NCBI RefSeq assembly: GCF_044761985.1 | Contig: NZ_JBIWDK010000007.1 | Location: forward strand, 186,001-250,000 | Source: Peribacillus sp044761985 | Lineage (GTDB): Bacteria; Bacillota; Bacilli; Bacillales; DSM-1321 | DNA: 64,000 bases | Direction of reading: 5' to 3' | Part shown: piece after piece, positions 24,170 through 32,832 of the stretch | How positions within the stretch are numbered: position 1 is the first letter of the stretch | Layout of the letters: each line of letters begins with the position of its first letter | Translations under genes and position numbers: made by a program | The notes under the pieces: generated by a model | Database searches by the model: none | What the model saw: the letters and a program-made list of their open reading frames with translations, nothing else | What the model was told of the DNA's origin: nothing

Positions 24170-25378
24170 ATGGAGATACAAAAAACCGTTGTTCAAAAAC
24201 AAAAAAAGTCATTATTCTTATTTTTTTTCACCATGGGAATCGTTCTCGTTGCCTTCAATTTACGCCCAGCCATCACTTCAGTGGGACCGTTAGTCGGGGT
24301 GATTCAGGCTGATCTTGGAATTGCCCATTGGAGTGCAGGACTTTTGATGAGCGTTCCATTAATTACGTTTGCCATCATGTCGCCTATCGTTCCCAAAATC
24401 GCCAATCGCTTAACAAACGAGAAGACATTGTTGGTGGGGTTGTGCGTTTTGCTGATTGGGGTTTGCATTCGGTCGGTTTCGATGTCATTCTTTCTCTTTT
24501 TTGGTACCGTTTTCATTGGTATGGGAATCTCCATCGGAAATGTTCTTTTGCCTGTCGTGATAAAAGATAAATTCCCGCAGAAATTCGGTTTGATGACCAG
24601 TATCTATTCTACGTCCATGGGGTTGGTTGCTTCTCTGGCATCAGGACTTAGCGTACCATTAGCCAGTGGTTTGAACCTTGGTTGGCAAGGGGCTCTGATT
24701 GTCTGGGGAATCCCGGCCGTCTTGGCCATATTGATCTGGGTGTACCTCATCAGATTAGATCAAGGAAAAGGTAATCCCATTAAAAGTGTGAGCTTAAGCG
24801 CTACGAAGATCTGGCGCTCACCACTTGCTTGGCAAATCGCGTTATTCATGGGATTTCAATCGTTTTTATTTTATGTCACGATTACATGGTTACCCGAAAT
24901 CTTGATTAGTCATGGGATAAGCAGGGGGACGGCTGGATGGTTGCTATCATTTACCCAAATCATCGGGTTGCCTTCAAGCTTCTTCATCCCTGTTCTCGCC
25001 GCACGACTTAACTCCCAGGTGTGGGTAGCTTTCGCGCTGGGGTTATGCTCGGTTGTCGGATATGCAGGGTTATGGTTTGGATCTTCTTTTCCTATCCTGA
25101 TCATCAGTATCACGTTAATCGGTATCGCATTGGGAGGGAATTTCCCGTTGGCGCTAAGTTATATAGGCATTCGCGCAAGGAATGCGAAGCGAGCTGCCGA
25201 GTTATCGGGAATGGCCCAATCAACAGGCTATCTACTTGCAGCCGTAGGACCGATATTCATTGGATACTTGTTCGATGTGGCTCAAGATTGGACCATTCCG
25301 CTTTTTGCACTTATCCTTATCTCTGCATTAGTCATGATATTCGGGATGAGTTCGGGAAGGGCCCGTCATGTGGATTAA
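24170..25378 (+). CDS. MFS transporter, CynX/NimT family
   Basis: A 402-residue carrier with about 12 predicted helices. The N-terminal helix carries VAFNLRPAITSVGPLVGVI, the hallmark NLRPA motif of the CynX/NimT (cyanate/2-nitroimidazole) MFS branch. ISIGNVLLPVVIKDKFPQKF near residue 120 and SLVGIALGGNFPLALS-like sequence in the second half agree with that group. Substrates are unknown; relatives include B. subtilis YycB. Start ATG 24170 with GGTAGGAGG upstream. The gene ends eight bases before a MITE-like inverted repeat element. Confidence 0.85.
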   Translation: MEIQKTVVQKQKKSLFLFFFTMGIVLVAFNLRPAITSVGPLVGVIQADLGIAHWSAGLLMSVPLITFAIMSPIVPKIANRLTNEKTLLVGLCVLLIGVCIRSVSMSFFLFFGTVFIGMGISIGNVLLPVVIKDKFPQKFGLMTSIYSTSMGLVASLASGLSVPLASGLNLGWQGALIVWGIPAVLAILIWVYLIRLDQGKGNPIKSVSLSATKIWRSPLAWQIALFMGFQSFLFYVTITWLPEILISHGISRGTAGWLLSFTQIIGLPSSFFIPVLAARLNSQVWVAFALGLCSVVGYAGLWFGSSFPILIISITLIGIALGGNFPLALSYIGIRARNAKRAAELSGMAQSTGYLLAAVGPIFIGYLFDVAQDWTIPLFALILISALVMIFGMSSGRARHVD

Positions 25379-25385
25379 ACCAAAG

Positions 25386-25526
25386 TAAAAGGGGCTGTCC
25401 CAAAAGGGGTAATTATACCGAAATTGTATAAATGGTAAAAGGCAGAAACGTTGCTTTAACAACATTTCTGCCTCTTTATTTTTGTGAAATTCCCTGGAAT
25501 AAGGACTTATTAGACAGCCCCTTTTA
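25386..25526. mobile_element. MITE-like inverted-repeat element, 141 bp
   Basis: TAAAAGGGGCTGTC at 25386-25399 is exactly repeated in inverse at 25513-25526. Inside, GGCAGAAACGTTG (25441-25453) and CAACATTTCTGCC (25460-25472) form a strong hairpin with a T-rich tail. GGGGCTGTC-type ends are common on insertion sequences in Bacillaceae. No transposase is present and no target duplication was seen. The right end supplies the stop codon of the neighbouring minus-strand gene. It may simply serve as a double terminator. Confidence 0.5.
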
Positions 25527-26131
25527 TTTATTTAGTAAATCTTTATTTTTGTTGTATACACTTTTGAATAAAAGATACAAAGGTATCAATATGGCAATAT
25601 AAACTAGCAAGTACATAGTTGGTACGATGTTAATTTGTTGGTTGATGGTTAAATTAGCTGCATACATTCCAAAAGCTAAGGCAAACAAAATCAAGTAAGC
25701 TTTTGATGTGAATTGTAAGGTTTTGACCCTAGATTCCTTCATATTCTTAGAATAATAACGATGAAAAATGATTTGGGCTAATTCTATGTATCCTTTCAAA
25801 ATAGGTGCGGTTAAAGCGCCAAGTGGCCCTATACATAAGACCATAATTAAATCGAACCCGAAATCTCTTTTGCTTTCGTACTTATTTTGGTTGAGGTATT
25901 CTTCTTGTTCTGCAAGCTCGGTAAATGGATGTGGGTCTTCTTTGAAATTTGCGATTGTTTCTTTAATGGCTGTGGTTTCGTCTTTTCCATTTGCGATTTT
26001 ATTTTCCACCTCGGAATACATATGATCTTTCATTTCAACCATTATTTTTTTCTTTTGTGTGAAGGAACTTCAATGAATTTTTTTTCGATATCATTTAAGA
26101 ATAAATCGATAATAGTATAGTTATTCGTCAT
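25524..26131 (-). pseudogene. HAAS-type membrane protein gene broken by a one-base frameshift
   Basis: The N-terminal piece starts at ATG 26129-26131 behind GAAGGAGA and reads MTNNYTIIDLFLNDIEKKFI then EVPSHKRKK before a stop. The continuation MVEMKDHMYSEVENKIANGK is open in another frame to 25524. One extra A in the seven-A run at 26045-26051 (minus strand) would join them as KRKKIMVEMKD. The joined protein has the HAAS/permease-prefix pattern: an N-terminal helical domain, then four membrane helices (about residues 90-110, 130-150, 155-172 and 175-195). Either the gene is dead, or the run is a slippage site. The downstream part alone has no good ribosome binding site. Confidence 0.7.
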
Positions 26132-26193
26132 CAGTAATGGTCTCCTTCTCTTTGAAGTAAAAAAAAATTATATATAATGACCAAGACCTAAGG

Positions 26194-26826
26194 TTAATGC
26201 TGGGCCTTTTCCAACGCCAGTTTCATTCCAAAGCCGATTAGCACTGTGCCTGTGATGCCTTCAAAAACCTTTTGAGTCCGCGGTCTTTTCATGAAAGCAC
26301 TGATCTGGTTAAGCAAGTAGATATAGAAGATGAACCAGAGCGCAGTCAGTCCGGTGTAGGTGGCACCCATCAATAGAAAGGGCAGGAATGTATCCTGTCC
26401 AGGGTTCACGAACTGTGGAAGAAATGTTAGAAAGAACACCGCCACTTTCGGATTGAGCAAATTGGTCAGGAACCCCTGTTTAAAACAAGACTTGCTTCCG
26501 TATTTATCTTCATCCTTCCTTTCACCGGTTACTGCCACTTTCTTATTCCTCAATCCCCATAATGTCTTGATGCCTAGATAAATCAAGTACACGGCCCCGA
26601 CATATTTAAAGATGGAAAATAATAAAGCTGATTTGACGATGATTGCTGAAAGTCCTAAGACAGCGGCGGATGTATGAATGAGCAAGGCACAACACGTACC
26701 AAGCATCGTTTGGAGGCCACCCGTTTTTCCAATCGAAAAGGTGTTCTTAGTCGCAATCGCCGTATCAGGACCGGGCAATAGGATGAGAAGAATGCACATC
26801 ATGATAAATAAATAATAGTTTTCCAT
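26194..26826 (-). CDS. LysE family amino acid exporter
   Basis: A 210-residue protein with six predicted membrane helices and the LysE/RhtB signature near the N-terminus: CILLILLPGPDTAIATKNTF. The helix 4 region has the usual GFLTNLLNPKVAVFFLTFLP motif at about 117-136. Members export amino acids or homoserine lactone-like metabolites and prevent their build-up inside the cell; the substrate here is not predictable. Start ATG at 26824-26826 with a moderate GATGGGCGG site. Divergent from the MBL-fold gene, 178 bases apart. Confidence 0.9.
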   Translation of the reverse strand: MENYYLFIMMCILLILLPGPDTAIATKNTFSIGKTGGLQTMLGTCCALLIHTSAAVLGLSAIIVKSALLFSIFKYVGAVYLIYLGIKTLWGLRNKKVAVTGERKDEDKYGSKSCFKQGFLTNLLNPKVAVFFLTFLPQFVNPGQDTFLPFLLMGATYTGLTALWFIFYIYLLNQISAFMKRPRTQKVFEGITGTVLIGFGMKLALEKAQH

Positions 26827-27004
26827 GTGAGAAACCGCCCATCTTCATTTGATTATTCTGATAATTCATCATTTAATGTACCATAGATCATTCTGGAAGA
26901 GGATAGGTAAATGAAATATTACATCGTTCCCTGTATTTGTTTGCTATACTGTAAGCAAACTGATTGAAGAAGATAATCCGACGTTCCAAAGGAGAACTTA
27001 ATCC

Positions 27005-27856
27005 ATGCAAACTTTAGAACATGTATCCAACCATATCGTTTACCTGACGCGAGTGGAGGTAAACGACCGGCCAATTTTGGTCGCTGTTTCAGGAGCGAAG
27101 AAAACGCTCATCATTGATGCGGGGAATTCTGTTTCACATGCGCAACTTTTTCAAGCTGAATTGGCGAAGATCGATTGGAGTGGGGACATGCTTGTTCTTA
27201 CTCATTCTCATTGGGATCATGTATTCGGATTGGGACATGTGGACATTCCCGTGATTTGCCAGGAACGAACGTACCGAAATGTGAAAGAGATGCAGTCTCT
27301 TTCTTGGGACGATCACGCATTAGATCAACGGGTCGAGGAAGGAATCGAGATTCCATTTTGTGCCGATGCCATTAAATTGGAGTTCGGTTCGAAGCGGGAT
27401 ATCTCGATGAAGCTTCCTGATATAGTTTTTGAAAAGTCACTAACGATTGATCTTGGCGATATCACATGCATCGTTGAACACGTAGGTGGAGACCACGCCG
27501 CTGATTCTTGCATCGTGTATGTCCCAGAGGAAAAGACCTTAATGCTGGGAGATTGCCTGTATGCCAATCTTTATGCGGATAAATGGAATTATACCGCTGA
27601 AGAAGCCTTGAGGCTCGTTGAGAAGATTGAATCCTATGATGCCGAAACGTATATCCTTTCCCATCATGATCAGCCTTGCACGAAACAGGAAATGGAGCAG
27701 GAGTTCAAGTTATTCAAAGATTGTGCCAGCCTTGTCGGCAAACATCAGGGGGATCAAGCAGCAATGGAGCGGGAACTGGCGACGAAGCTTAAGCGTGATC
27801 TAACCGAAAGTGAAAGGGAAACAGTGACCTTCTTTGTAAATGGCTATAAAGGTTGA
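27005..27856 (+). CDS. MBL-fold metallo-hydrolase
   Basis: A 283-residue protein with the metallo-beta-lactamase fold. The metal-binding motif is LVLTHSHWDHVFGLGH (HxHxDH) near residue 64. A second-metal histidine lies in VEHVGGDHAADSCIVYVPEE near 157, ligand Asp in MLGDCLYAN near 182 and the final His in ETYILSHHDQP near 215. The extra C-terminal helical segment of about 50 residues is polar. Two zinc or iron ions are expected. The reaction (thioester, lactone or phosphodiester hydrolysis) cannot be told. Start ATG at 27005 with AAAGGAGAACTTAATCC upstream. Confidence 0.9.
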   Translation: MQTLEHVSNHIVYLTRVEVNDRPILVAVSGAKKTLIIDAGNSVSHAQLFQAELAKIDWSGDMLVLTHSHWDHVFGLGHVDIPVICQERTYRNVKEMQSLSWDDHALDQRVEEGIEIPFCADAIKLEFGSKRDISMKLPDIVFEKSLTIDLGDITCIVEHVGGDHAADSCIVYVPEEKTLMLGDCLYANLYADKWNYTAEEALRLVEKIESYDAETYILSHHDQPCTKQEMEQEFKLFKDCASLVGKHQGDQAAMERELATKLKRDLTESERETVTFFVNGYKG

Positions 27857-27859
27857 AAA

Positions 27860-27911
27860 AGACACAAAAAAGTCGAATTCCTGTAACAGGAGTCGACTTT
27901 TTTTGTGTCTT
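27860..27911. terminator. Bidirectional intrinsic terminator
   Basis: AAGACACAAAAAAGTCGA and TCGACTTTTTTTGTGTCTT form a long stem with TTCCTG/CAGGA at the top. A-run and T-run flank it, serving the MBL gene and the convergent MFS gene, whose stop codon lies in the right arm. Confidence 0.9.
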
Positions 27912-29070
27912 ATTCTGCTTTCACCAGAATCTCTTTCTTCCCATAAATCCGGTAAAGAATCAAGGCGAACACCATTCCGACGAATGAGATGGAAGAAATC
28001 GAAAGATAAAGGACTTTTCCTCCAAAAGCACCGTAGATGGCGCCCCCTACATATGAGGCGAGAATTCCCGATACCCCAAAGAACAGCAAGGCCAATATCG
28101 TCTGACCAGTGGCACGCCATTCGGCTGGGACGATCCGGTACAAATACTGTATGGCCGCCGAGTAGAAAATCGGGAAGGTTAACAGTTGCAGGATCTGCAA
28201 GTAAGCTAACAGGTGCGGGTCGGTTAACCAGGCCGAGACGAAGTACCGAATGAAGAAAAATGCGGCAGCGAATGAGATGATGATGATTTCCTTCCCTTTG
28301 CGAAGCCACCAGAAGCTTAAGGCAAACACGACAATTTCACTTCCAGCCGCCAAGAACCAAGTGAGTCCAACGAGAGTGGTACTTCCACCAAGTTCCCGAA
28401 TGTACACACCAAGGAACGTATCGTTCATCCTGGCCGGAACGGCACATATAAAGACCAGTAAAAGGAATAGCAACGTTTCTTTATTACTGAAAAAGTGCTT
28501 GAGCGTTTTCATCGTGACGGGCTTCCCGGAGACGGGCGCATCGGGCATCATCCAGATGATGACAAAACCGATAATGGCAATGCCAGAAAAGAGCCAAGCT
28601 AGACTAGTAGCACCGAAATGGGACATGACATAGCCGGTAATCAATGAGATTACGGCATATCCTAAAGCACCGTATGTACGGATGGAGCCATAACTGATTC
28701 CATTCGATTCTGCAATCGTGAAATTGAGGCTTTCCGTAAGCGGGTCAATCGGCATAAGGAAAAAGTATAGCAACATGGCAAATAGAATCAGGTGGAGATA
28801 GCTTCCCGAATCGTACAAGAAATACCCGAGTATGCTTGAGCAGAGAATCAGCAACAACAGGACTTTGCGAATGGTCTTTGTTTTGTCGCTGATCATTCCC
28901 CACAAAGGTTGAGTGATCAAAGTCACAAACCCGCCCGTACCGATGATGAAACCGATTTGACCTGGCGATAGACCTTGATCATCCAGATAGACCGGAAGAA
29001 AGGGAATGAAAATGGCAAGTAAACCAAAGTATAAAAAGTTAAAGCTTCTTAGTAGTCGTAATGTTTTCAT
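27910..29070 (-). CDS. MFS transporter (YwbF-like / MFS_1-like family)
   Basis: A 386-residue carrier with 12 predicted helices. It begins RSFNFLYFGLLAIFIPFLPV, then LDDQGLSPGQIGFIIGTGGF and QPLWGMISDKTKTIRKVLLL, a motif A-like GxxSDKxxxRK loop after helix 2. The EWRATGQTILAL segment in the second half is typical of the MFS_1-like/nucleoside or sugar symporter-like branch that includes B. subtilis YwbF. Substrate unknown. The start ATG is preceded at a distance by GTGGGG only, so the site is weak. Ends in the shared terminator at 27860. Confidence 0.8.
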   Translation of the reverse strand: MKTLRLLRSFNFLYFGLLAIFIPFLPVYLDDQGLSPGQIGFIIGTGGFVTLITQPLWGMISDKTKTIRKVLLLLILCSSILGYFLYDSGSYLHLILFAMLLYFFLMPIDPLTESLNFTIAESNGISYGSIRTYGALGYAVISLITGYVMSHFGATSLAWLFSGIAIIGFVIIWMMPDAPVSGKPVTMKTLKHFFSNKETLLFLLLVFICAVPARMNDTFLGVYIRELGGSTTLVGLTWFLAAGSEIVVFALSFWWLRKGKEIIIISFAAAFFFIRYFVSAWLTDPHLLAYLQILQLLTFPIFYSAAIQYLYRIVPAEWRATGQTILALLFFGVSGILASYVGGAIYGAFGGKVLYLSISSISFVGMVFALILYRIYGKKEILVKAE

Positions 29071-29271
29071 AAAATGTAATAGTACCCCACATATTCTATA
29101 GATTGATGTCCACTCAACTTTTTTATTGTAACATTCCTATAATTAATTGAAATCATAGATTTATTTATTCCTATATTTAGTTCAATGTTGTAAGTATTTT
29201 TTACCATTTTATACTTTGTATGGGGACTCATGATATAATTAATGACAGAAAATGAGGCAGGGAGTGGGGTT

Positions 29272-29499
29272 TTGGACCAAAATGCAAAAGTTGTTCAAGA
29301 GTTACAGGAGCTTAAACAAAAGGTTGCATCTCTTGAAGACTTATTAATTACGGAAAGAAAAGAGAAAGCAGGCCCCGGCCGTACTTTTATGGATGCTGTT
29401 TTATCGTTATTATTCGGATTATTTGTTGTAGGACCGGTTGTCGTAGTAGTTATCGGGGTTTTAATGATAGTCATGTCATGGTTAGGGAAAGGGTTTTAA
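29272..29499 (+). CDS. Small protein with coiled coil and membrane helix
   Basis: A 75-residue protein. TTG 29272 is chosen for the GGGAGTGGGG just upstream; an in-frame ATG at 29242 lacks a site. The N-terminal half is a charged coiled coil (KVVQELQELKQKVASLEDLL), then a KAGPGRTF turn and a C-terminal membrane hairpin of about 30 hydrophobic residues (LLFGLFVVGPVVVVVIGVLM). No family recognised. Confidence 0.6.
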   Translation: MDQNAKVVQELQELKQKVASLEDLLITERKEKAGPGRTFMDAVLSLLFGLFVVGPVVVVVIGVLMIVMSWLGKGF

Positions 29500-29675
29500 G
29501 TACCTTTTTTTAGCTTGTCACGTTATAAATTTTTCTTGTATAGGGTTTTGTCCTCCAAGAATAAAGATTTTGACATAATCATAGCTTTTAAATACGATAG
29601 ATGAATACATGATTCATATGAAAAGATATGGGGTAAATCCTATAATATAAATTCAATAAAAAAACGGAGTAAGCT

Positions 29676-30350
29676 ATGAAAAAAAACATGAAAATCCTTT
29701 ACCCATTAAGTTATTTATTATTGTTTATCCTTACTAGTTTTATATACTCCATCATCAACCAATTGCCGAGTGATGCGGTCGATGTCACGACGAAAATAGA
29801 TGAGGGGATTCCCTTTATCAAGGAATTCATCATTCCTTACTTACTTTGGTATCCGTTTATGTATGGATTATTGATTTATTATTGCTTTGTTGACCGAAAG
29901 CAATATTTCGTGGCGATAAGCAGTTTGATATCCGGTAAATTGATTTGTTTTGTCGTCTATGTTTTCTGGCAAACGACTGTACCGCGGCCGGACGTTGTCG
30001 GGGACGATATCTTTGCAAACCTGGTCCGTTTCATTTATATGCATGACCAGCCTGTCAACTGTCTACCTAGTATCCATGTAATGACGACGTTTATCATGAT
30101 GATCATCGTATATAACAGAAAAGAAGACTTCAAGCGGGAATATGCATGTGTGACGGTCATGGGTACCCTTATTATCCTCTCCACATTATTCACGAAACAG
30201 CATGCCATCCTGGATGCATTGGCAGGGATTCTTGTCGCCTGTGCGGTATATGCTGCTGCCCAGTTTATGTTCAATGGTGGAATGAGCGTTCAGGTTAACC
30301 ACATTAGAACAGCTCGAATGAAAAAGAGAATGAAAAATAGTGACCTATAA
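29676..30350 (+). CDS. PAP2-like membrane phosphatase (inositolphosphotransferase-like branch)
   Basis: A 224-residue protein with six predicted membrane helices. The three PAP2 motifs are visible: KxxxxxxRP-like QTTVPRPDVVG near residue 109, the Ser-His motif NCLPSIHVMTTFIMM near 127, and a third motif TKQHAILDALAG near 172 with the catalytic His. PAP2 proteins remove phosphate from lipid phosphates or pyrophosphates on the outer face of the membrane; the CLPSIH variant is typical of the Aur1/Ipt1-related group. ATG 29676 follows ACGGAG. Stand-alone, with a terminator after it. Confidence 0.85.
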   Translation: MKKNMKILYPLSYLLLFILTSFIYSIINQLPSDAVDVTTKIDEGIPFIKEFIIPYLLWYPFMYGLLIYYCFVDRKQYFVAISSLISGKLICFVVYVFWQTTVPRPDVVGDDIFANLVRFIYMHDQPVNCLPSIHVMTTFIMMIIVYNRKEDFKREYACVTVMGTLIILSTLFTKQHAILDALAGILVACAVYAAAQFMFNGGMSVQVNHIRTARMKKRMKNSDL

Positions 30351-30360
30351 AAAAATAGTA

Positions 30361-30394
30361 AGGACTGTCTTCATAGTGGGCAGTCCTTTTTGCG
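30361..30394 (+). terminator. Intrinsic terminator after the PAP2 gene
   Basis: AAGGACTGTC pairs with GGCAGTCCTT around a nine-base loop, followed by T's. Confidence 0.85.
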
Positions 30395-30419
30395 ATTGTT
30401 GCAAGCCTTCGATGGGCAA

Positions 30420-30614
30420 TCATCCTAAATGAAGTTGTTTCTTTGCGCCGCGTCTATATAGTTCCTTGCAGAGGTCTTTGTATTGGAAAATAGATAAATT
30501 CCCGCTCACGTATTCTTTTTGAATGTAATCTAATAATTCATCAGCATGAAAAGGCTTTTGGCGTGTTTCTTGAATATAGTGCAAAATTAAAACTTCAATT
30601 GTCAGTTCGCTCAC
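30420..30614 (-). CDS. YppF-like small protein
   Basis: A 64-residue soluble protein: FHADELLDYIQKEYVSGNLS then IFQYKDLCKELYRRGAKKQL. The ELLDYxxxxYxxGxLsIxxYxxLxxELxxRGA pattern is like that of the B. subtilis YppF family. GTG 30612-30614 is the likely start, although its binding site is weak. Function is unknown. Convergent with the PAP2 gene. Confidence 0.55.
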   Translation of the reverse strand: MSELTIEVLILHYIQETRQKPFHADELLDYIQKEYVSGNLSIFQYKDLCKELYRRGAKKQLHLG

Positions 30615-30813
30615 CTAACATTTCTATTGGATTTTTTATCTTTAACAATATAACATGGAAAATATAGTAAGATTAGTTTTTAGAAAATTTAAACTACCGA
30701 CATTTTCATACAATTAAAGACAGAAAGAGTGGTGGGGATTTAAATGGATGAAAAAGGCCTGGTTATTCAACCAAGCGTTTTTAGTACTTCCTTCGTGTAT
30801 ATTGTAGTGTTTT

Positions 30814-31077
30814 TTAGTTATTGCTCTTCTTAATGGGAGAATCGCCTTTTTCCCATGTCGTAGGGCCTTCATCGCTCGGGACGAATTTATTCCAATATGC
30901 CCCTGACGTCTTATCAAAGATGATCATATTATTTTCATTTACAGGGACTAATTCATATCGATCTTCATGACTTGCACCCTTAGAATCTTCTTTAGATGAG
31001 GCCATCAGAAATAAACCTAGGATTGTAAAACCCATGATGATGGCCACCCCGATGATTAATGAGGAACTATTTTTCAT
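30814..31077 (-). CDS. Membrane-anchored small protein
   Basis: An 87-residue protein. ATG 31075-31077 is chosen for GGAGGGTGAGT before it, although the frame is open upstream. An N-terminal membrane helix, SLIIGVAIIMGFTILGLFLM, is followed by an extracytoplasmic tail containing RYELVPVNENNMIIFDKTSG and AYWNKFVPSDEGPTTWEK. The FDKTSGxYWxKFV segment recurs in small Bacillus proteins of unknown function. No enzyme motif. Confidence 0.65.
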   Translation of the reverse strand: MKNSSSLIIGVAIIMGFTILGLFLMASSKEDSKGASHEDRYELVPVNENNMIIFDKTSGAYWNKFVPSDEGPTTWEKGDSPIKKSNN

Positions 31078-31169
31078 ACTCACCCTCCATGTGTATCCAT
31101 TATCTAACATTTATTATATAGTCTTTCCACCCTTTAGAGTGGATTTTCTTTTGAATAACTTCATGAAAA

Positions 31170-31201
31170 ACAAAACCCCCATCTCAGTAACGAGATGGGG
31201 G
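31170..31201 (-). terminator. Intrinsic terminator after tcyP
   Basis: CCCCCATCTC and GAGATGGGGG pair around a six-base loop. On the minus strand the stem is followed by TTTTGTTTTT. Confidence 0.9.
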
Positions 31202-31209
31202 AGAAGTGA

Positions 31210-32598
31210 TTACATTTCAGTGTCTAGTTTAACAGATGTTTCGTTGTATTGTTCTTTATCCAGGTCATGCGTGATTTTACTAGTCAGCACACCTGACGTC
31301 ATGCTTCCGCTAACGTTCAAGGCGGTTCTACCCATGTCGATTAATGGTTCAACCGAAATTAATAGTCCTGCCAAGGCTACCGGTAAGTCCATTGCGGAAA
31401 GGACGAGGATGGCTGCGAATGTTGCACCGCCGCCGACACCTGCCACTCCAAAGGAACTGATGGCCACAATAAGGATCAAAGTGGCGATAAAGGATGGAGA
31501 AAGCGGATTGATTCCCACTGTCGGTGCAATCATGACGGCAAGCATGGCTGGATAAATACCAGCACACCCATTTTGTCCGATGGATAACCCGAATGATCCG
31601 GCAAAGTTGGCAATCCCTTCAGAGACACCTAGTTGCTTTTGCGTTTGAATGTTCATAGGTAGTGCACCTGCACTCGATCTAGCTGTGAAAGCGAATGACA
31701 AGACAGGGAATGCTTTTCTTAAATAAGTGATTGGATTCAATCCTGCAATCATCAGCAATAGCAGATGAATCAAGAACATCACGATAAGGGCTACATAAGA
31801 AGCTCCCACGAATTTTCCTAATTTAAGGATGGCATCGAGGTCACTCGTTGCGACCGTAGTTGTCATGATCGCCAAGATTCCATAAGGAGTCAAGCGTAAA
31901 ATTAACGTCACCACTCGCATAATGATACTGTGCAGGGCATCGACGATTTTAGAGAAAAACTCTGCGTGTTCAGGCTGTTTTCTTTTAACCCCTAGATAGG
32001 CGATACCAAGAAATGCAGCAAAGATGACCACTGAAATCGTAGAAGTCGAGCGAGCACCCGTTAAATCAAGAAACGGATTGGCTGGAATTAACTCGATGAT
32101 TTGTTGTGGCATCGACATTTTATCTTCGATGGTACCCGTTTTTTCCGTTATTTCAGCACCACGGCTCGTTTCTGCATCACCTTGTTCAATTTGAACGGCT
32201 TCCAAATCGAATACTGTGGCCGATGTAATACCGATGGCTGCTGCAATGGCAGTCGTTCCAAGCAAGATCCCGATGATCAAGACACTGATTTTACCGATAT
32301 TGCTTGTAAGCTTCAATCTTGTAAATGCTGACAAGATCGAAATGAATACAAGTGGCATAACGATCATCTGTAGGAACTTCACGTAACCCGAACCTACAAT
32401 GTTAAACCAATCGGTCGATTTCACAATCGCAACCGAACCAGGTTCATAGAAGTACTGCAAAAGAAGACCGAATATGATCCCTAACCCAAGTGCAGTAAAA
32501 ACTCTTTTAGTAAAGGAAATATGTTTTTTGTTCATATAAAATAGAAGGCCCAACAGGACGATCATTATGGCGATATTCAGAAAAACATAACCAATCAT
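31210..32598 (-). CDS. tcyP: L-cystine symporter, DAACS family
   Basis: A 462-residue carrier of the dicarboxylate/amino acid:cation symporter family, almost the length of B. subtilis TcyP. ATG 32596-32598 (MIGYVFLNIAIMIVLLGLLF) is preferred over a TTG five codons upstream because GGAG lies nine bases before it. Family hallmarks: IVMPLVFISILSAF near helix 3, the serine-rich hairpin AFTARSSAGALPMNIQTQKQ near 310, and the GxNGCAGIYPAMLAV motif near 345. It imports cystine for sulfur supply. A 26-base inverted repeat upstream (32667-32692) is a candidate operator; in relatives CymR represses this gene when sulfur is plentiful. Confidence 0.85.
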   Translation of the reverse strand: MIGYVFLNIAIMIVLLGLLFYMNKKHISFTKRVFTALGLGIIFGLLLQYFYEPGSVAIVKSTDWFNIVGSGYVKFLQMIVMPLVFISILSAFTRLKLTSNIGKISVLIIGILLGTTAIAAAIGITSATVFDLEAVQIEQGDAETSRGAEITEKTGTIEDKMSMPQQIIELIPANPFLDLTGARSTSTISVVIFAAFLGIAYLGVKRKQPEHAEFFSKIVDALHSIIMRVVTLILRLTPYGILAIMTTTVATSDLDAILKLGKFVGASYVALIVMFLIHLLLLMIAGLNPITYLRKAFPVLSFAFTARSSAGALPMNIQTQKQLGVSEGIANFAGSFGLSIGQNGCAGIYPAMLAVMIAPTVGINPLSPSFIATLILIVAISSFGVAGVGGGATFAAILVLSAMDLPVALAGLLISVEPLIDMGRTALNVSGSMTSGVLTSKITHDLDKEQYNETSVKLDTEM

Positions 32599-32666
32599 TT
32601 TAATCCACTCCAATTCCTATTAATCTACTCTGAATAATAAATACTAGAGTATGATACATCATTTAT

Positions 32667-32692
32667 TACTATTTTACCAGCGATAAATAGTA
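32667..32692. promoter_or_regulatory. Inverted repeat upstream of tcyP
   Basis: TACTATTT and AAATAGTA are separated by ten bases, about 70 bases before the tcyP start. Candidate regulator site; no clear CymR consensus was confirmed. Confidence 0.35.
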
Positions 32693-32792
32693 TGATTTAA
32701 AGATATTTTTTTTGAAGGGTAGAAATGGAGGGGGCTGGAGGTGAAATTCTTTTTTAGGAGGTCAGCACTTCAAAGGGGCAATCATCCCGAAT

Positions 32793-32825
32793 GTAAAAAA
32801 ATACTCCTCGGTTAAAAGGAGTATT
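32793..32825 (-). terminator. Intrinsic terminator after the DUF6376-like gene
   Basis: AATACTCCT pairs with AGGAGTATT around an eight-base loop; on the minus strand the stem is followed by seven T's. Confidence 0.85.
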
Positions 32826-32832
32826 CAGGTAT

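Noticed and set aside
30744..30833. 29-codon ORF with GGTGGGG upstream
   Set aside because: It is short, overlaps the 3-prime end of the convergent gene at 30814, and has no homologue. Kept out as probably fortuitous.
31349..31567. ORF inside tcyP on the same strand
   Set aside because: Alternative-frame shadow of a well-supported transporter gene.
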